NCBI GenBank assembly: GCA_944989445.1
Contig: CALYLW010001192.1
Location: 195,264 to 259,263 of the forward strand
Length of the DNA: 64,000 bases
Source of the DNA: Ampullaceana balthica
Lineage: Eukaryota > Mollusca > Gastropoda > Lymnaeidae
Reading direction: 5' to 3'
Shown: positions 23,054 to 33,580 of the stretch, piece after piece
Layout of the letters: every line of letters starts with the position of its first letter
Position numbering within the stretch: the first letter of the stretch is position 1
Translations under genes and position numbers: made by a program
The notes under the pieces: generated by a model
Databases searched by the model: none
Told to the model about the DNA's origin: nothing
The model's input: only the letters and a program-made list of their open reading frames with translations

Positions 23054-24930
23054 ATGTTTTTACAGGCTAAAAAAAATCGAAAAGTAGACCAATCGCGGGA
23101 TTCCGAAATGCCGTTGTTAGAAGATTTGGGGGCATCTGCAGCATTTGACTTATCATTGGCATTGAGGACAACAGTACACGTTCAACAGCCAGACACAACT
23201 GAAGCAACTTTTCCTAATGTGGTTGTCGCTGACACTTATTCATTTCCTAAATTGGATATTGGAAGGTATGTCTGGACATACGACCTTTCAAATAAGTTGA
23301 AATAGCAGCTGATTCCTGATTGTTGGACCCTTGATAAACTTTATGATTTTAGAGCTGACAGTGAGGGAAACAGAGTTTTTAGTTTTTAGATATGCATGGT
23401 TATCAGATTATTCACCGTGGCTTTTATACTCGCAAATGTTAATAGATTCCTTTTGCAAATATTGCGTGTTGTTTCTGCAAAAAGTAATTATATAAGTTCA
23501 GTGGGTATTTTTCTACAAACCATGTACAAAATATATAGATTTCAACGAAGATACACGTAGCAACCTGCAGAGCACATTATGGCACAAAGGCTCTCATGAA
23601 GATGCAAGCAATTTTATTTGCTTTATTGGAAGCCAAAGCAGTTTCTATAGATGAGCAATTGAACTCATCATTTAGAAGACAAATTCAAGAAAATCGCAAC
23701 AAACTGGGTCCCATCTTTTCTACAATCCTATTTTGCTGCATGCATGTTTTAGCACTTTGTGGAACAGAATCAAATTCTGGTAATTTGTATGAACTGTTAG
23801 AGTTTCGTGTTGAATCTGGAGATGAAGTTCTTGGTAATCGTTTGTCAATTGGTTCTTGTACTGCTGAGTATGGTTCACCAACAAAACGGCCCTGACAAAC
23901 GGGCTCCGACATAACGGCCCTGACAAAACGGCCCTGGACTAATAGATGGACTAATAGTAAAATTTACAAATATATATATTCGTATTTTTACTCACCTATT
24001 CAGTGTCAGGTTATCTAACAATAAACAATAATAATAACACCACAAAAGGGAATTTAATAGCCTTTACGCGAAATGGTACCAATAACGATTCTCTGTTGAA
24101 AAGAAACAATATAATAACATAACAAGAAATAATTTTACAATCTTACCACTTTTTTAAGGGCGAAAAAGTTGACAAAAGCTTAAAATGCACACAAAAAAAA
24201 ATGTTTTTGTTTAAAAATGTTAACAATTTTGGGCCGTTTTGACCGGGGCCGTTATGTCGGGGCCGTTTTGTCTGGGGCCTTTTTGACGGGTAACCGCTGG
24301 GTGTATCTCGGCAACTACGAAAAATACTATAATCGAAATTTGTGTATCTCTCTTGCGTGAAGACATTGTTCGTGAAGCAAATAATTCAGTTGCATTTTCT
24401 ATACTTGGCGGCGAAACAAATGACTTTTGAGGCATTGAGCAGATGTCAATTGGTGTTAGATTTGTCAAAGAACAAAATGGGAAAATGATGGTCACAGAAG
24501 AATTCATGGGATATATTCCAATTATCAATAGAACAGCTGAAGGTTTAACCATCACCATCATTACTAATTCATTATAATTTTGATTAAATATGACAAATCT
24601 TGTTGTTCAAGGATACTACGGATGTTCTACAATGGCAGGTAAAGAAGGAGGAGTCTAAGCAATAATTCGAAAACATACCCAAAAGCAGCATTTGTACACT
24701 GCAGTTCACATAATCTAAATCTTGTTGTGAACGATTTAAATAATGTGAATGTTGTACGAAACACAATAGGAAAAATTAAGTCAATAATAGTGTTTTTCCG
24801 AGAAAGAAATCATCAAAGAAAACTTATTTTTAATGTTCCTTTGCTATGTGAAACTAGATAGTCACATAAATATAAAAGCTTGCGGATATTTGCTGAAAAT
24901 GTTACAGAAATAGTTTAACAGCTGGAATAT
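23054..24930 (+). pseudogene. Broken hAT transposase, DUF4371/ZMYM1-like
   Basis: Successive + strand fragments in different frames fit one transposase of the hAT group often annotated as zinc finger MYM-type protein 1-like. An N-terminal fragment at 23054-23305 is followed by a TTF-type zinc-finger remnant with YAWLSDYSPWL and FCKYCVLF (about 23395-23470), IDEQLNSSFRRQIQENRNKL, then NLYELLEFRVESGDEVL (to about 23830). After the MITE come REANNSVAFSILGGETNDF, YDGCSTMAGKEGG-like and VHCSSHNLNLVVNDLNN (about 24695-24745). Several stops and frameshifts. The right terminus, with CAAATGCCCCCC...CCCTACGCCC, ends near 25128; the left terminus is unclear, near 22880-22900. Confidence 0.8.
23871..24296. 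mobile_element. MITE with tandem-motif inverted termini, inside the hAT pseudogene
   Basis: Both ends are arrays of a 14-17-bp motif in opposite orientation. The left is AACGGCCCTGACAAAACGGC repeated with variation (23885-23937), the right GGGGCCGTTTTGTC and GGGGCCGTTATGTC (24231-24290). The outermost GGTTCACC / GGGTAACC are inverted. Flanks GCTGAGTA and GCTGGGTG match at 6 of 8, suggesting an 8-bp duplication. It splits the ELLEFRVESG module from the REANNSVAF module. The middle has no frame. Superfamily unknown. Confidence 0.7.
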
Positions 24931-25139
24931 TTAGAACAATCAGTAATGTAATCAGTTCTACTTGCAGATATAATTCTTTTTTATGTTTGATAAATGTAAA
25001 CTGTCTTCTATGTAATAAACGTTCAGGAAATTCAGTTCAGTTTTATTGTAACAACTTTATGACATTTTTATGACATTTTTTTTCTCAAATGTACGGGGGG
25101 CAAATGCCCCCCTTCCCTACGCCCAATGGGCAAACACTA

Positions 25140-25700
25140 ACATATATCTATATATATAATTCATCATAAATTAGGGCAAACGCGAGTCGCGAGCAAAAAA
25201 GCATGACGAATGACCCTCGCTAGGGTGGACACATCAGTGTATGGTTTGCTTTTAATAAAGGTGCAGGATGGGGTAGGGGCAGGTGTCAACAACCACAGTG
25301 CGCATGTCTCGAGACCAACAATCCAATGGCGGTTCTCCCCCCCCCCTTTACCCCAACGTTCAATTGTTTTGTTTTCTTTTCTTGGTTCTGATGTTTTTGT
25401 CCACTCTCCCCCCCCCTCCAATTTGTTTGCACTATTTATGAGCAAGTCTTTGGCGCATGCTACGCCACAGGTCGTATCTAGTATATATAAAATTCCCGAG
25501 TAACTATGGCAAAAAAGACGACGCCAGCAAGCAAAAACGACGCAATTTATATATAAAAAATATTTCAGAGAAGGCAAGACAAACCACCCTCAATTGCCAA
25601 CGCCGTCCATATATAAAATACGCATGCTCATTGTTGGTTTCGAGACATGCGCACTGCGATTGAGGTACCTCCTCTCTCGTGCTTGGCGGCATATGCTAAG
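25140..25700. repeat. Unclassified repeat with inverted 30-bp segments
   Basis: GTGCGCATGTCTCGAGACCA (about 25300) is the near inverse of GGTTTCGAGACATGCGCAC (about 25635). GGCGCATGCTACGCCAC recurs in altered form as GGCGGCATATGCTAAGCCAC near 25685. Several GC-rich tracts, C-runs and short open frames on both strands, none recognisable. It lies right after the hAT end. Confidence 0.45.
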
Positions 25701-26049
25701 CCACGGTTCGGATCTTTTGCTTTTATCTTTTGTCACCACATTTCTTAGTTGTTTCATGTTTAACATTTTATGTAATATATAATTTATTTCTTAAAACTTA
25801 ATTTTTGTTAGTGCTGAGGTAATATAAGGTATTTCTCAAATTCAGTGTTAATAACATATGGGCGATACTAGGTTGTTAAATAATTGTATTTTTACACCAG
25901 AAAAAAGAGGTGAAATATTGTCAACTAACACATAATCTCAAAGCTTAAATCTGTTCGGTATCTCGTTTATATGATTGTGAGAGCACAATTAAATTGTACA
26001 GTTAGCTTCACTAACTATTTAACTTTTCTATTTAAAACAAAAAATAATA

Positions 26050-26125
26050 AATTAATCGATTTATCGATTATTATTTTCCCTCCGATTAATCGAACACGAT
26101 TTTTTTTAATCAGTACCAGCCCTAT
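26050..26125. mobile_element. Solo hAT terminus
   Basis: AATTAATCGATTTATCGATTA...CGATTAATCGAACACG, ending GTACCAGCCCT, resembles in reverse the TAGGGCTG...ATTAATCGATTAATCG termini of hAT elements, as in the element at 15242. No partner end or TSD was found. Confidence 0.4.
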
Positions 26126-26237
26126 TTTAAAAAAAAATTGTACGATTGAATACATTAAGCAATACAATGTATACTTGAAAAGAAAAAGGGATATTATAAT
26201 GAAAACAATGTGGGGGGAACAAAGTGTATGAAATAGT

Positions 26238-27910
26238 CAGAGGCGTACCTAGGTTTTTGGCGCCCTTGGCTAATTTATTTTTGGTGCCCTTGATAATTTG
26301 ACAAATTTCATCTTACCGATTTTTTCATTTGTTAGAAAAAGATAATTGAATTTCTCTTATTGTATTTATGACAATAATTACGTAGTCTAATCAGTCATAC
26401 AACTTGAATATAAGAAAAAATTAAGACAAGAACAATACTAATTTGCAGTTTATTATTTACTAAATAATATAAACTAAATTGGTGGATAAAACGGGATATT
26501 GTTGCGTTAATAAAGAAAACAGCACAACTTAAAGTAACATGCATTTTAAATAAAAACAATAGTATCAATGTGTCATAATAATTATCTCATACATAACGAT
26601 AGGAACTCACAATTAAAAGTAAATTTAAGTAACATTCCACCTACTACAGCTAAGCACTTCCGCTGGATGGTGTATCGGCGTGTTGCTAATACAGTCGGAC
26701 TTTTCTAAGTCGAACTAAAGGGGGAAACGAATTTGACTTACGGAGTTTTCGAGTTAGGGAAACTGGCGTAATAGGCGCAGACTAATCAATGACAATGTTG
26801 ATATTGAGAGGGGCGGGGGGGGGGACGGGGACAGCCATAGCGGCTAGAAGGCTTGGCAGGTAAGAGGAGTGGTGATGTTACATATGAACGGAGCTAACTT
26901 GCTTTGACACACCGACACAAGCCCTTGCCCTCCCCCCACTTTACTCCCTAGACAGTGAGATGGGAATAGTAAGATTTTTCATTTTAAAAGAAAGACTGTA
27001 AAATCATATTGACATTTGTATGATAATAAGCCCCGCAAAGGCAACATATATAATAAACATTATTATAATGGTTTAAAGGAAATATATTTAAATATAATTA
27101 ATTATTCACTTTTTTGTTATCGAGGATAAAAGTGAAATACAGTCGGACCTCGCTAAGTCGAACTTTGCTAAAACCTCCCTATATCGAATTAATTGTTAGG
27201 TCCTGTCAAATTCCATTAGATCTCCTTAACTCCAAGATTTTTGGGTTTTAAACTCTCTTAGCCGAGTTTTCCAAGGCGTTTGGATTATTATTCTGGAATG
27301 ACATTTCAGAACACGTGTTTGGTAGAGCAAGGTAAATGGACGTACAAGCTTATCTTAGCGCATTTCACGATTAATTAAGCGACCATTGCAAGTACAAAAA
27401 ATGACAAAGACAAGAAAAAGGAGTGTAAACTAATTCGTGTCCCTTTGCTGCATGCTGTGATCCTTTTTAAAAAGAAAAATCTTACACCCACATTCCACTG
27501 TGGAGGGAGTAAATTAGGGGAGGGGAGGGAAGTTGTCTCCTCTCACGGGCTTGTTTAGCATGCCAACTAAAGTTGGCTTCCTTTCATATGAAACATAGAC
27601 ACCGCCTCTTTTTCTTGTCAAGCCTACTAGCCGGTATGGCTGTTCCCTATAAATAAAGTTGGCTTCCTTTCATATGAAACATAGACACCGCCTCTTTTTC
27701 CTGTCAAACCTACTAGCCGGTATGGCTGTTCCCTATAACGCCATTATCCCTTACTCAAAAATCCGTAATTCGATTTTTTCCGGGTCCTTTTGAGTTCGAC
27801 TTAGAGAGGTCCGACTGTATTTATTGAAGCACACATTTAAAAATTAGAGTTTTAGTGACGCCCTTTTGAGTTTGCGCCCTTGGCAACTGCCCCGATGGCA
27901 ACCCGTTGTT
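26238..27910. mobile_element. Composite of decayed TIR elements
   Basis: CAGAGGCGTACCTAGG with GGCGCCCTTGGC at 26241-26270 resembles a widespread terminus in animal genomes, and TTTGCGCCCTTGGCAACTGCCC at 27866-27890 resembles the inner part of the opposite end. Within it, at 26692, a Tigger-type end (TACAGTCGGAC...TAAGTCGAAC) occurs without its partner, and the complete Tigger-type MITE follows at 27140. No transposase frame is visible. Confidence 0.4.
27140..27817. mobile_element. Tigger/pogo-type MITE with TA duplication
   Basis: The left end CAGTCGGACCTCGCTAAGTC and right end GACTTAGAGAGGTCCGACTG are inverted repeats, and TA lies directly outside both (27138-27139, 27818-27819), as expected for Tc1/mariner-pogo insertions. 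The interior carries an 86-bp direct duplication (about 27566-27738) starting AAAGTTGGCTTCCTTTCATA, two copies nearly identical. No transposase. Confidence 0.8.
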
Positions 27911-28129
27911 TCGCAACTGGAAATAGTAAGACATTGAATGGAGGCAAAGTGAAAACAGGTAATTAGAAACATGAAGAAAATGTTAAAACAAGTTAACCCT
28001 TACACAAGGAAAAAGAGCGATAACTTATTCGGAATATGGTGACAAAAGTCTGCTTTGAAAGACCTTTAGCCAAAATGTTTCATGTGCTATTGGTTTCTTG
28101 TTTTAAATTGATTGCCAGTGTTGTATTGT

Positions 28130-28410
28130 AAGCCCTACGTTGTGAACATAATGAGGGTGAGACTGCAATCAGGCTTGTAGATTAGTAAATGGATAACATG
28201 TAAACAGGGTATGAGTTAGCCTGACAGGACGTAACACAACAGCGAACGTTTCGGCAAAGAGCATTCCTCAATGAACAAAAACGATACACAAATAAAACGA
28301 ACATAAAGAAATAAAAAAATATGTATAAACTTAGCTGCAGTGAAATCCGAGGAGTCATTTGACTCTTCAGATTTCAACTTACAAAGAACACACATATTCA
28401 ATGCTCCAGA
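28130..28410 (-). mobile_element. Penelope-like terminal fragment with hammerhead-like motif
   Basis: Read on minus, the segment contains TTGAGGAATGCTCTTTGCCG then AAACGTTCGC (28243-28273), followed by TTACGTCCTGTCAGGCTAAC. The copy at 33070-33250 has the same sequence in the opposite orientation. The layout (U)UGANGA, stem GGC...GCC, GAAAC-GU resembles hammerhead motifs known from Penelope-like retroelement ends, but the invariant C before UGA is U here, so activity is doubtful. No reverse transcriptase is present. Confidence 0.45.
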
Positions 28411-28553
28411 GAGAATGTAATTAAAAATAACTCATTGCAATAAAACTTAATATATAATGTATATTCAAAAGTAGTTAACGAGTCAGATGACTTAAAAAGA
28501 CTGAGTGGAAATGCTATTATTAGTTGTTGTTTTTTTAAAATCATAAATCACAG

Positions 28554-28661
28554 GTAATCCAGATGATATGAAAAACTTTTTGACCAGATATAAGATATGG
28601 TACGGAGACAAAGGCAAGTGTGCTGGGCGCTCAGTGAAAAGCGTATGCATTCAGAGTACAG
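28554..28661 (+). CDS. GT14-like gene, penultimate exon
   Basis: A 108-nt exon between AAATCACAG and GTACGTAG encodes GNPDDMKNFLTRYKIWYGDK followed by GKCAGRSVKSVCIQSTG. It matches the segment after the catalytic-Glu region in this family, with the Lys/Arg-x-Trp-x-Tyr-like core and the Cys-Ala-Gly...Arg...Val-Cys-Ile run before the final helix. It starts in phase 1 and ends in phase 1, fitting the last exon exactly. Its start phase does not fit exon 2 directly (a two-base remainder followed by two bases), confirming that at least one exon is absent between them. Confidence 0.85.
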
Positions 28662-29068
28662 GTACGTAGAATATATAAATTTTCTTATAACAAGAAAATA
28701 AATAGTATTTTTTTCATATAAATTTACACATTTACAAATTAAAATATTTCAAAAACACAATTACTAAATAAAACATATCAGTTTTAATCATTCACCTTTA
28801 CGATTTGCACTATATCATACATATTCATGCATGTGTAATTATTTTTCTTGAAACCTTTTAAGAAAATTAAATATATTTTATTTTAACGCAAAATATGCGT
28901 CATAGTGTAGATCAATTATAATTCTCCTACAATGTGCAAAACGAGCGAAGAAATGTGTTATTTCATCTATATGTTTGTCCTTCAAAAATTATTTTAAATA
29001 TATTATGAGATATAGTATTTCCATTACATATAATTTAAATAACAATGTAAATGTCCATGTCTCATCAG

Positions 29069-29256
29069 GTGATCTGTATCGACTAGGTCAGGCCAAGCAT
29101 CTATTTGCCAACAAGTTCTATCTAGAAGAAGACCGTGTGGTCATCGGATGCCTGGAGGAGAAATTGTTCAACGACACGCGAGACGAATATCTGGGGACTA
29201 AAACATTCAACTATTCTTATTACGCGCATTTAGACTTTGTAAAAAATCAAATTTAA
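29069..29256 (+). CDS. GT14-like gene, last exon
   Basis: The exon starts after CTCATCAG. It completes Gly and reads DLYRLGQAKHLFANKFYLEE, then DRVVIGCLEEKLFNDT and a short polar tail to TAA at 29254-29256. The GDL...LFANKF...D....C(L)(D/E)(E/Q)...L pattern is the hallmark C-terminus of core-2 GlcNAc-transferases, and the Cys in GCLEE is one of the conserved cysteines. AATAAA follows 53 nt after the stop. Confidence 0.9.
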
Positions 29257-29308
29257 TAATCGTTCCGAAGAATATCTACATTTTCTTTACATTTTTTATT
29301 GTTCCATG

Positions 29309-29314
29309 AATAAA
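29309..29314 (+). terminator. Poly(A) signal of the GT14-like gene
   Basis: Canonical AATAAA, 53 nt downstream of the stop codon, in an AT-rich 3' UTR. Confidence 0.6.
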
Positions 29315-29319
29315 TTCTA

Positions 29320-30016
29320 TTAAAATGCATAAATCTCCCATTTTCTTGAGACTCAAAAATAACCACCTTTTATGTTTTTCCCAATGTATACTACGTTTGC
29401 AGTACATTGCATGCAACTCTTTGTATGAAATAGACTTATCATTTAATTTTACATAAATATAATGTTATTATTGCAATGTACACATACTTAGTGTTATAAC
29501 GTATTCCTCTTTGTCTGAAACTTATCTGACGCTAAATATTTAACTTGCTATTGTGTAATGGCTGAGAGTTACAACTAATGTTATTTATTTTAAAAAAATT
29601 AAATAAAATGTAAAGTTTTTTAAAAAGAAGGCGGTAGATTTGATTGATTATGGTGGGGTAGCAAAGACAATACATACCAGTTGGGAAGCCTTATCAAACA
29701 CATCTAAAATCACAGATTTTAAAATATGCACAGGATTTATTCTATTTGCTTCATGTTTTGTAATGATTGGTAAATTAGAAAATACACATTTTAAAAAATA
29801 TATATATATTCATTTTAAATATTAATCTTTCATGTTCCTGTTTTTGTCCAGGGAATAAGTTCCTTTGGATTATTGAATTATTTTTAATTGAACATTGCAA
29901 ATAATTGAGTGTAAAACATTTGCGCAAATAGTTTATCTTTCTTGTTCTTTTTTATGAACATTTCAGTATATATATTGCGTCACTAATATCAAAGCTACGT
30001 TCTATAATTATTCAAA
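29320..30016. other. No gene seen
   Basis: AT-rich 3' flank of the GT14-like gene; the frame at 29640-29825 shows no family. Confidence 0.4.
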
Positions 30017-30345
30017 GGGTAGAAATCATACATAAAGCAATTAACTCTAATTTAGAAATACAACACAAAGATAACTTAATAAAAAACTCAGATAGACATA
30101 AGGATAAAAACACCTTTCTTATTCCGTATGCAAGAACAAACTCATACAAATTTGCGTACTTCCCGTCCGGAATTCGGGCGTGGAATGGGTTGCCTGAAGA
30201 AACCAGGAAAGCCAACACTTTATCAACATTTAAAACTCTAATAAGAATGCAGGACTAAACACAAACCATAGATAAGCGTAGGACGCAATTATCTTCTGTA
30301 TAGAAGGAGCGTCTAAAACATATAAGATAAGATAAGATAAGATAA
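30017..30345 (+). mobile_element. LINE 3' end, GATAA-tailed family, copy 1
   Basis: The + strand encodes the LINE C-terminus: VEIIHKAINSNLEIQHKDNL, SDRHKDKNTFLIPYARTNSY, GIRAWNGLPEETRKANTLST, ending with the codons for MQD and TAA at 30255-30257. A 3' UTR follows with the hairpin GGACGC...GCGTCT (30281-30314) and a (AGATA)n tail to 30345. The copy is 5' truncated near 30017. It shares hairpin and tail with the SINE family. Confidence 0.85.
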
Positions 30346-33069
30346 AGGGTTTTTGAATTATTGTTTTATTTTTACCTCCGCTTTCAGCAGATATTTCTCG
30401 ATACCAACTATTTATTTTTAGAAGCCGCCTAAATTTCAAGTGCCAGAACTAACTATAGTTTTGACATGGCAGAGAGATAATTGGTACTCTCCTGGCACCC
30501 ATCGCCTCAATGTGATGTCGTAGTTATATGTGCAGGTGTCGGACCACAAGATAGTACTATGAAAAGGTTGATTTGAATATGTTGTAAGGATGTCGCTCGA
30601 TTTTCCTATATTTTTAATTGTTTATAGAATGTATTATACACCAAATTATGATTTTTTTACATTTTATATACCATTTCAAACAATAAATATTGAGTACTAA
30701 CGTTTGTTTTTCTGCAAGCAAGCTACAAGGACAACAGATTCAAAATACGTAAAAAAATGATTATAAATTATATTTTTGAAAAGTATAGATGTATTTATTT
30801 TCTTTATTTTGTTCTTCACAATGGTATTTGTCCCACTATTTTGTCAACTGCCAACTAATACATTTCAGTTGTGTTTGTTTAATGTTGCTTTTACAAATTC
30901 TCTCTGCCCATTCATAATTATTTGTATCTATAATTGTTTTATATGATCGTAATTGTTTTGTCGTATATAAATAAGCTGTAGTGTGAGATGTTTACTGGCT
31001 ATAGCGAAGAGAACAAGTAAATATTATGTAAGGATTTATTTTAACACACTTAACTGTGAATTTGTAAAAACTCCGTGTTAGTCTTAGAAAGTTTAACTGT
31101 ATGTTCTTGAATATTTTTTTTTGGTTTAATCCAGCACGTGTTCACTCTGACGTGAACAGCTAATGGGATGACAACACGAGGATGAACAACCTTTTTTTCT
31201 TAAGCTAGATACACCTTTTTTCTCTCCCTCGATAGTGTCTCGATCAATTTAAATATCTTGTTTTGAACTGCTCTCGTGTGGGTCTCGATCAAAACTCGTT
31301 TTCAATCTCTTCATTCCATCTGCACAAATGATCTCTAATTGTAAGCTTCACACAATTGTTTTTTTCCAAATGAGATGTCCATTACATATCGTTTTTTGAT
31401 TAACAATGGTTCTGATTTTACTGCGCTGTTACTCCAGTGAATATCTTTGCTCATGCATGGGTTTGAAAAATTTATCAAATTATTCTAATTGGCCATCGAT
31501 ATTAAATCTTTACCCATCATTTTCTACGAGCTTTGATTAATTTCTGTTTTTTTGTTATTTACACTTAATTTTTTTTATTTTAAAGTCTATTATTCGGGTA
31601 TTTTAGGCTACAATTACCACCAGGATTGTCTGTTTCATCTCGTAATTCTTAAATGCATATTAATACACATATATATATTTTTTAAAAAGTAATATGATTT
31701 AGAAATGAAAAAAAAATACTTGTATAGATAATTTTAGAAAAAAATAGTACATTTTCTTTTGTTTAGATGCAGGTTATCCCCAAAAAATAACGAAACATTA
31801 TGTTATATGTATGTCTTATGAATTAAATTTCAACAGCTTTTCATGTATATATACATTATATTAAAACGTTCGATGTATTTGATAGTATACAATGTCAATT
31901 AGTGAATGCAATGAGATCTTAAAATGACACATCAACAACAGGAGAAACGCATCTTCAAAAATATAATTTAAATTTCTTTACTAATAGGTGACAAATTAGT
32001 TTTTCAAAACGTCATCGTGGTGATGCGATATACTGCTCTTACTTCCCTTAGTATTGCTATTTATGGTAAATTGTGTGTTTATGTCCTATCGTTAAATTCG
32101 TCATTTAAAAATTACTCAATTTATAATTTGAATTTTCTCTGTAAAAATTTAACATCTCGAGAGTACTTTTACATTGTTATCCCTTCAAAAAATTTGGATT
32201 AAGCACGTTGTCTTTTAACTCACATAAATGATATTTATTTTCATTCAATAAACCACAATGCTACAGGTACTAATGTTTTATTCCTAATTCCTCCTAAACA
32301 CCTCTATTCTTAGCCGTTTTGTACCAACACTGTTGCATATAAATGTGTTATATATTCCACAGTTATTATTATTATTATTTTTTAAAATTATTATTATATT
32401 TGATACATTTTTTTGGTCAATAATGATGTTACGTTGGTTTGTATAAATGTTTCCACTTGCCCCATTTACGCCTTAAAGGTTAAGATCAATAAGGAACTTA
32501 GTTAATTTAATTGATTTTTTTTTCTTAAAGTAAATAACAGTTATAAGCTTAAAAAATATAATATGCTTGCTATAATACCCATGCAGCACTCAGGGGACTC
32601 AGATCTGGATCATATTTTTTTTTCTTAAGGGAAATACATATGGTAAGCTTAAATAATAAAATATACGAGCCAAAATACCCATGCATCGATCTTGGACTTC
32701 AATTCTTGAATACACATCTTTTTTTAACATGTATTATCTTTAGGTGTTTTATGAAATTATAGAAACTTTAAGCCATGATTTATTACACTTATTGAGTTGA
32801 TTTAATTATATTAGAAAAACAATATGGCTGATTAAAGCTGGTGCTATTGTTAAATATTTTCTAACCGATACTTTATGGAAATGAAATTGGAGTACCCAGC
32901 AACAACAGGATTTTATTTACGAGATTTATTCCACTAAGTATTTTTAAATGCTTTGTATAGGCATAGTCTATGTTTTTTTTCTATATATATCCATTCATCC
33001 ATAAAAGACCCCATGTTTAATATAATATTAATTCATCAAATTAATATAAATATCTCTATTAGACTAATT
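30346..33069. other. No gene seen; one diverged direct duplication
   Basis: AT-rich. At about 32515-32700 two diverged direct copies of roughly 100 bp share TTTTTTCTTAA(A/G)G, AAGCTTAAA and ATACCCATGCA. No protein-like frame or transposon end was found. Confidence 0.4.
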
Positions 33070-33250
33070 GGGTTTCACCGCAGCTAAGTTGTTTTCTTTC
33101 GTTTTATTCGTTTTATTTGTGTACTATTTGCTCGTTGAGGAAGGCTCTTTGACGAAACGTTCCCTGTAGTGTTACGTCCTGTCAGGCTAACTAATACCAT
33201 GTTTATATGTTATACATTTACTAATTTAAAAGCCTGGTTGCAATATCACC
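33070..33250 (+). mobile_element. Penelope-like terminal fragment with hammerhead-like motif, inverse of 28130
   Basis: GTTGAGGAAGGCTCTTTGAC followed by GAAACGTTCC (33134-33162) and TTACGTCCTGTCAGGCTAAC aligns with the minus strand of 28130-28410. The consensus of the two copies gives a stem GGC...GCC between UUGAGGA and GAAACGU. Two point differences in the stem mark both as decayed. Confidence 0.45.
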
Positions 33251-33479
33251 ACCATTATTCTAATTAATTGTAATTAGAAGTTGAATGACCTACATTATTT
33301 TGAAATGGAGGAATTATGATTTTTGTAAATATATATATATATGCACCGCGCCCCAATTTTCGACTTCCACTGCGGATTTCTGCTGAATACACGGTGATGT
33401 GTGGTTTACAGTACAGACGAATAGCACTAATATGTCATGTCTTTTCTTACAAGAAACCAAACAAACGAAGAATTCAACA

Positions 33480-33580
33480 ACCCCGTAAAAACAAAGTTTT
33501 GTATTCCGCCCAACTGACGAACGAAGGGATGACGACAGAGAGACAAGACTGTGAAGTAATATAATGGGTTTAAAAAAAAT
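33480..33580 (-). repeat. Helitron-derived fragment
   Basis: CCCCGTAAAAACAAAGTTTT followed by GATGACGACAGAGAGACAAG and the AATATAATGGGTTTAAAAA phrase are landmarks shared with 61398-63210 and 3740-5235. Confidence 0.55.

Larger units (their letters stand above)
18935..28553 (+). other. Transposon-packed interval of the GT14 gene; one exon missing
   Basis: Between the readable exons lie a hAT (19195-20798), a SINE, an inverted repeat, a Helitron-derived palindrome, a second hAT interrupted by a MITE, several TIR elements and a Penelope-like fragment. By comparison with the family, an exon of roughly 45-60 codons should lie here, encoding the segment from about GFVDY to the PDE(Y/T)-type motif with the catalytic Glu. 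Scanning by eye for that motif on + found nothing convincing. Stretches such as 20800-20990, 21290-21470 and 27910-28130 contain no recognisable feature. Confidence 0.6.

Noticed and set aside
29640..29825. Frame downstream of the GT14 stop as an additional exon
   Set aside because: It lies beyond the stop codon and poly(A) signal, and the protein ends at the normal family C-terminus.
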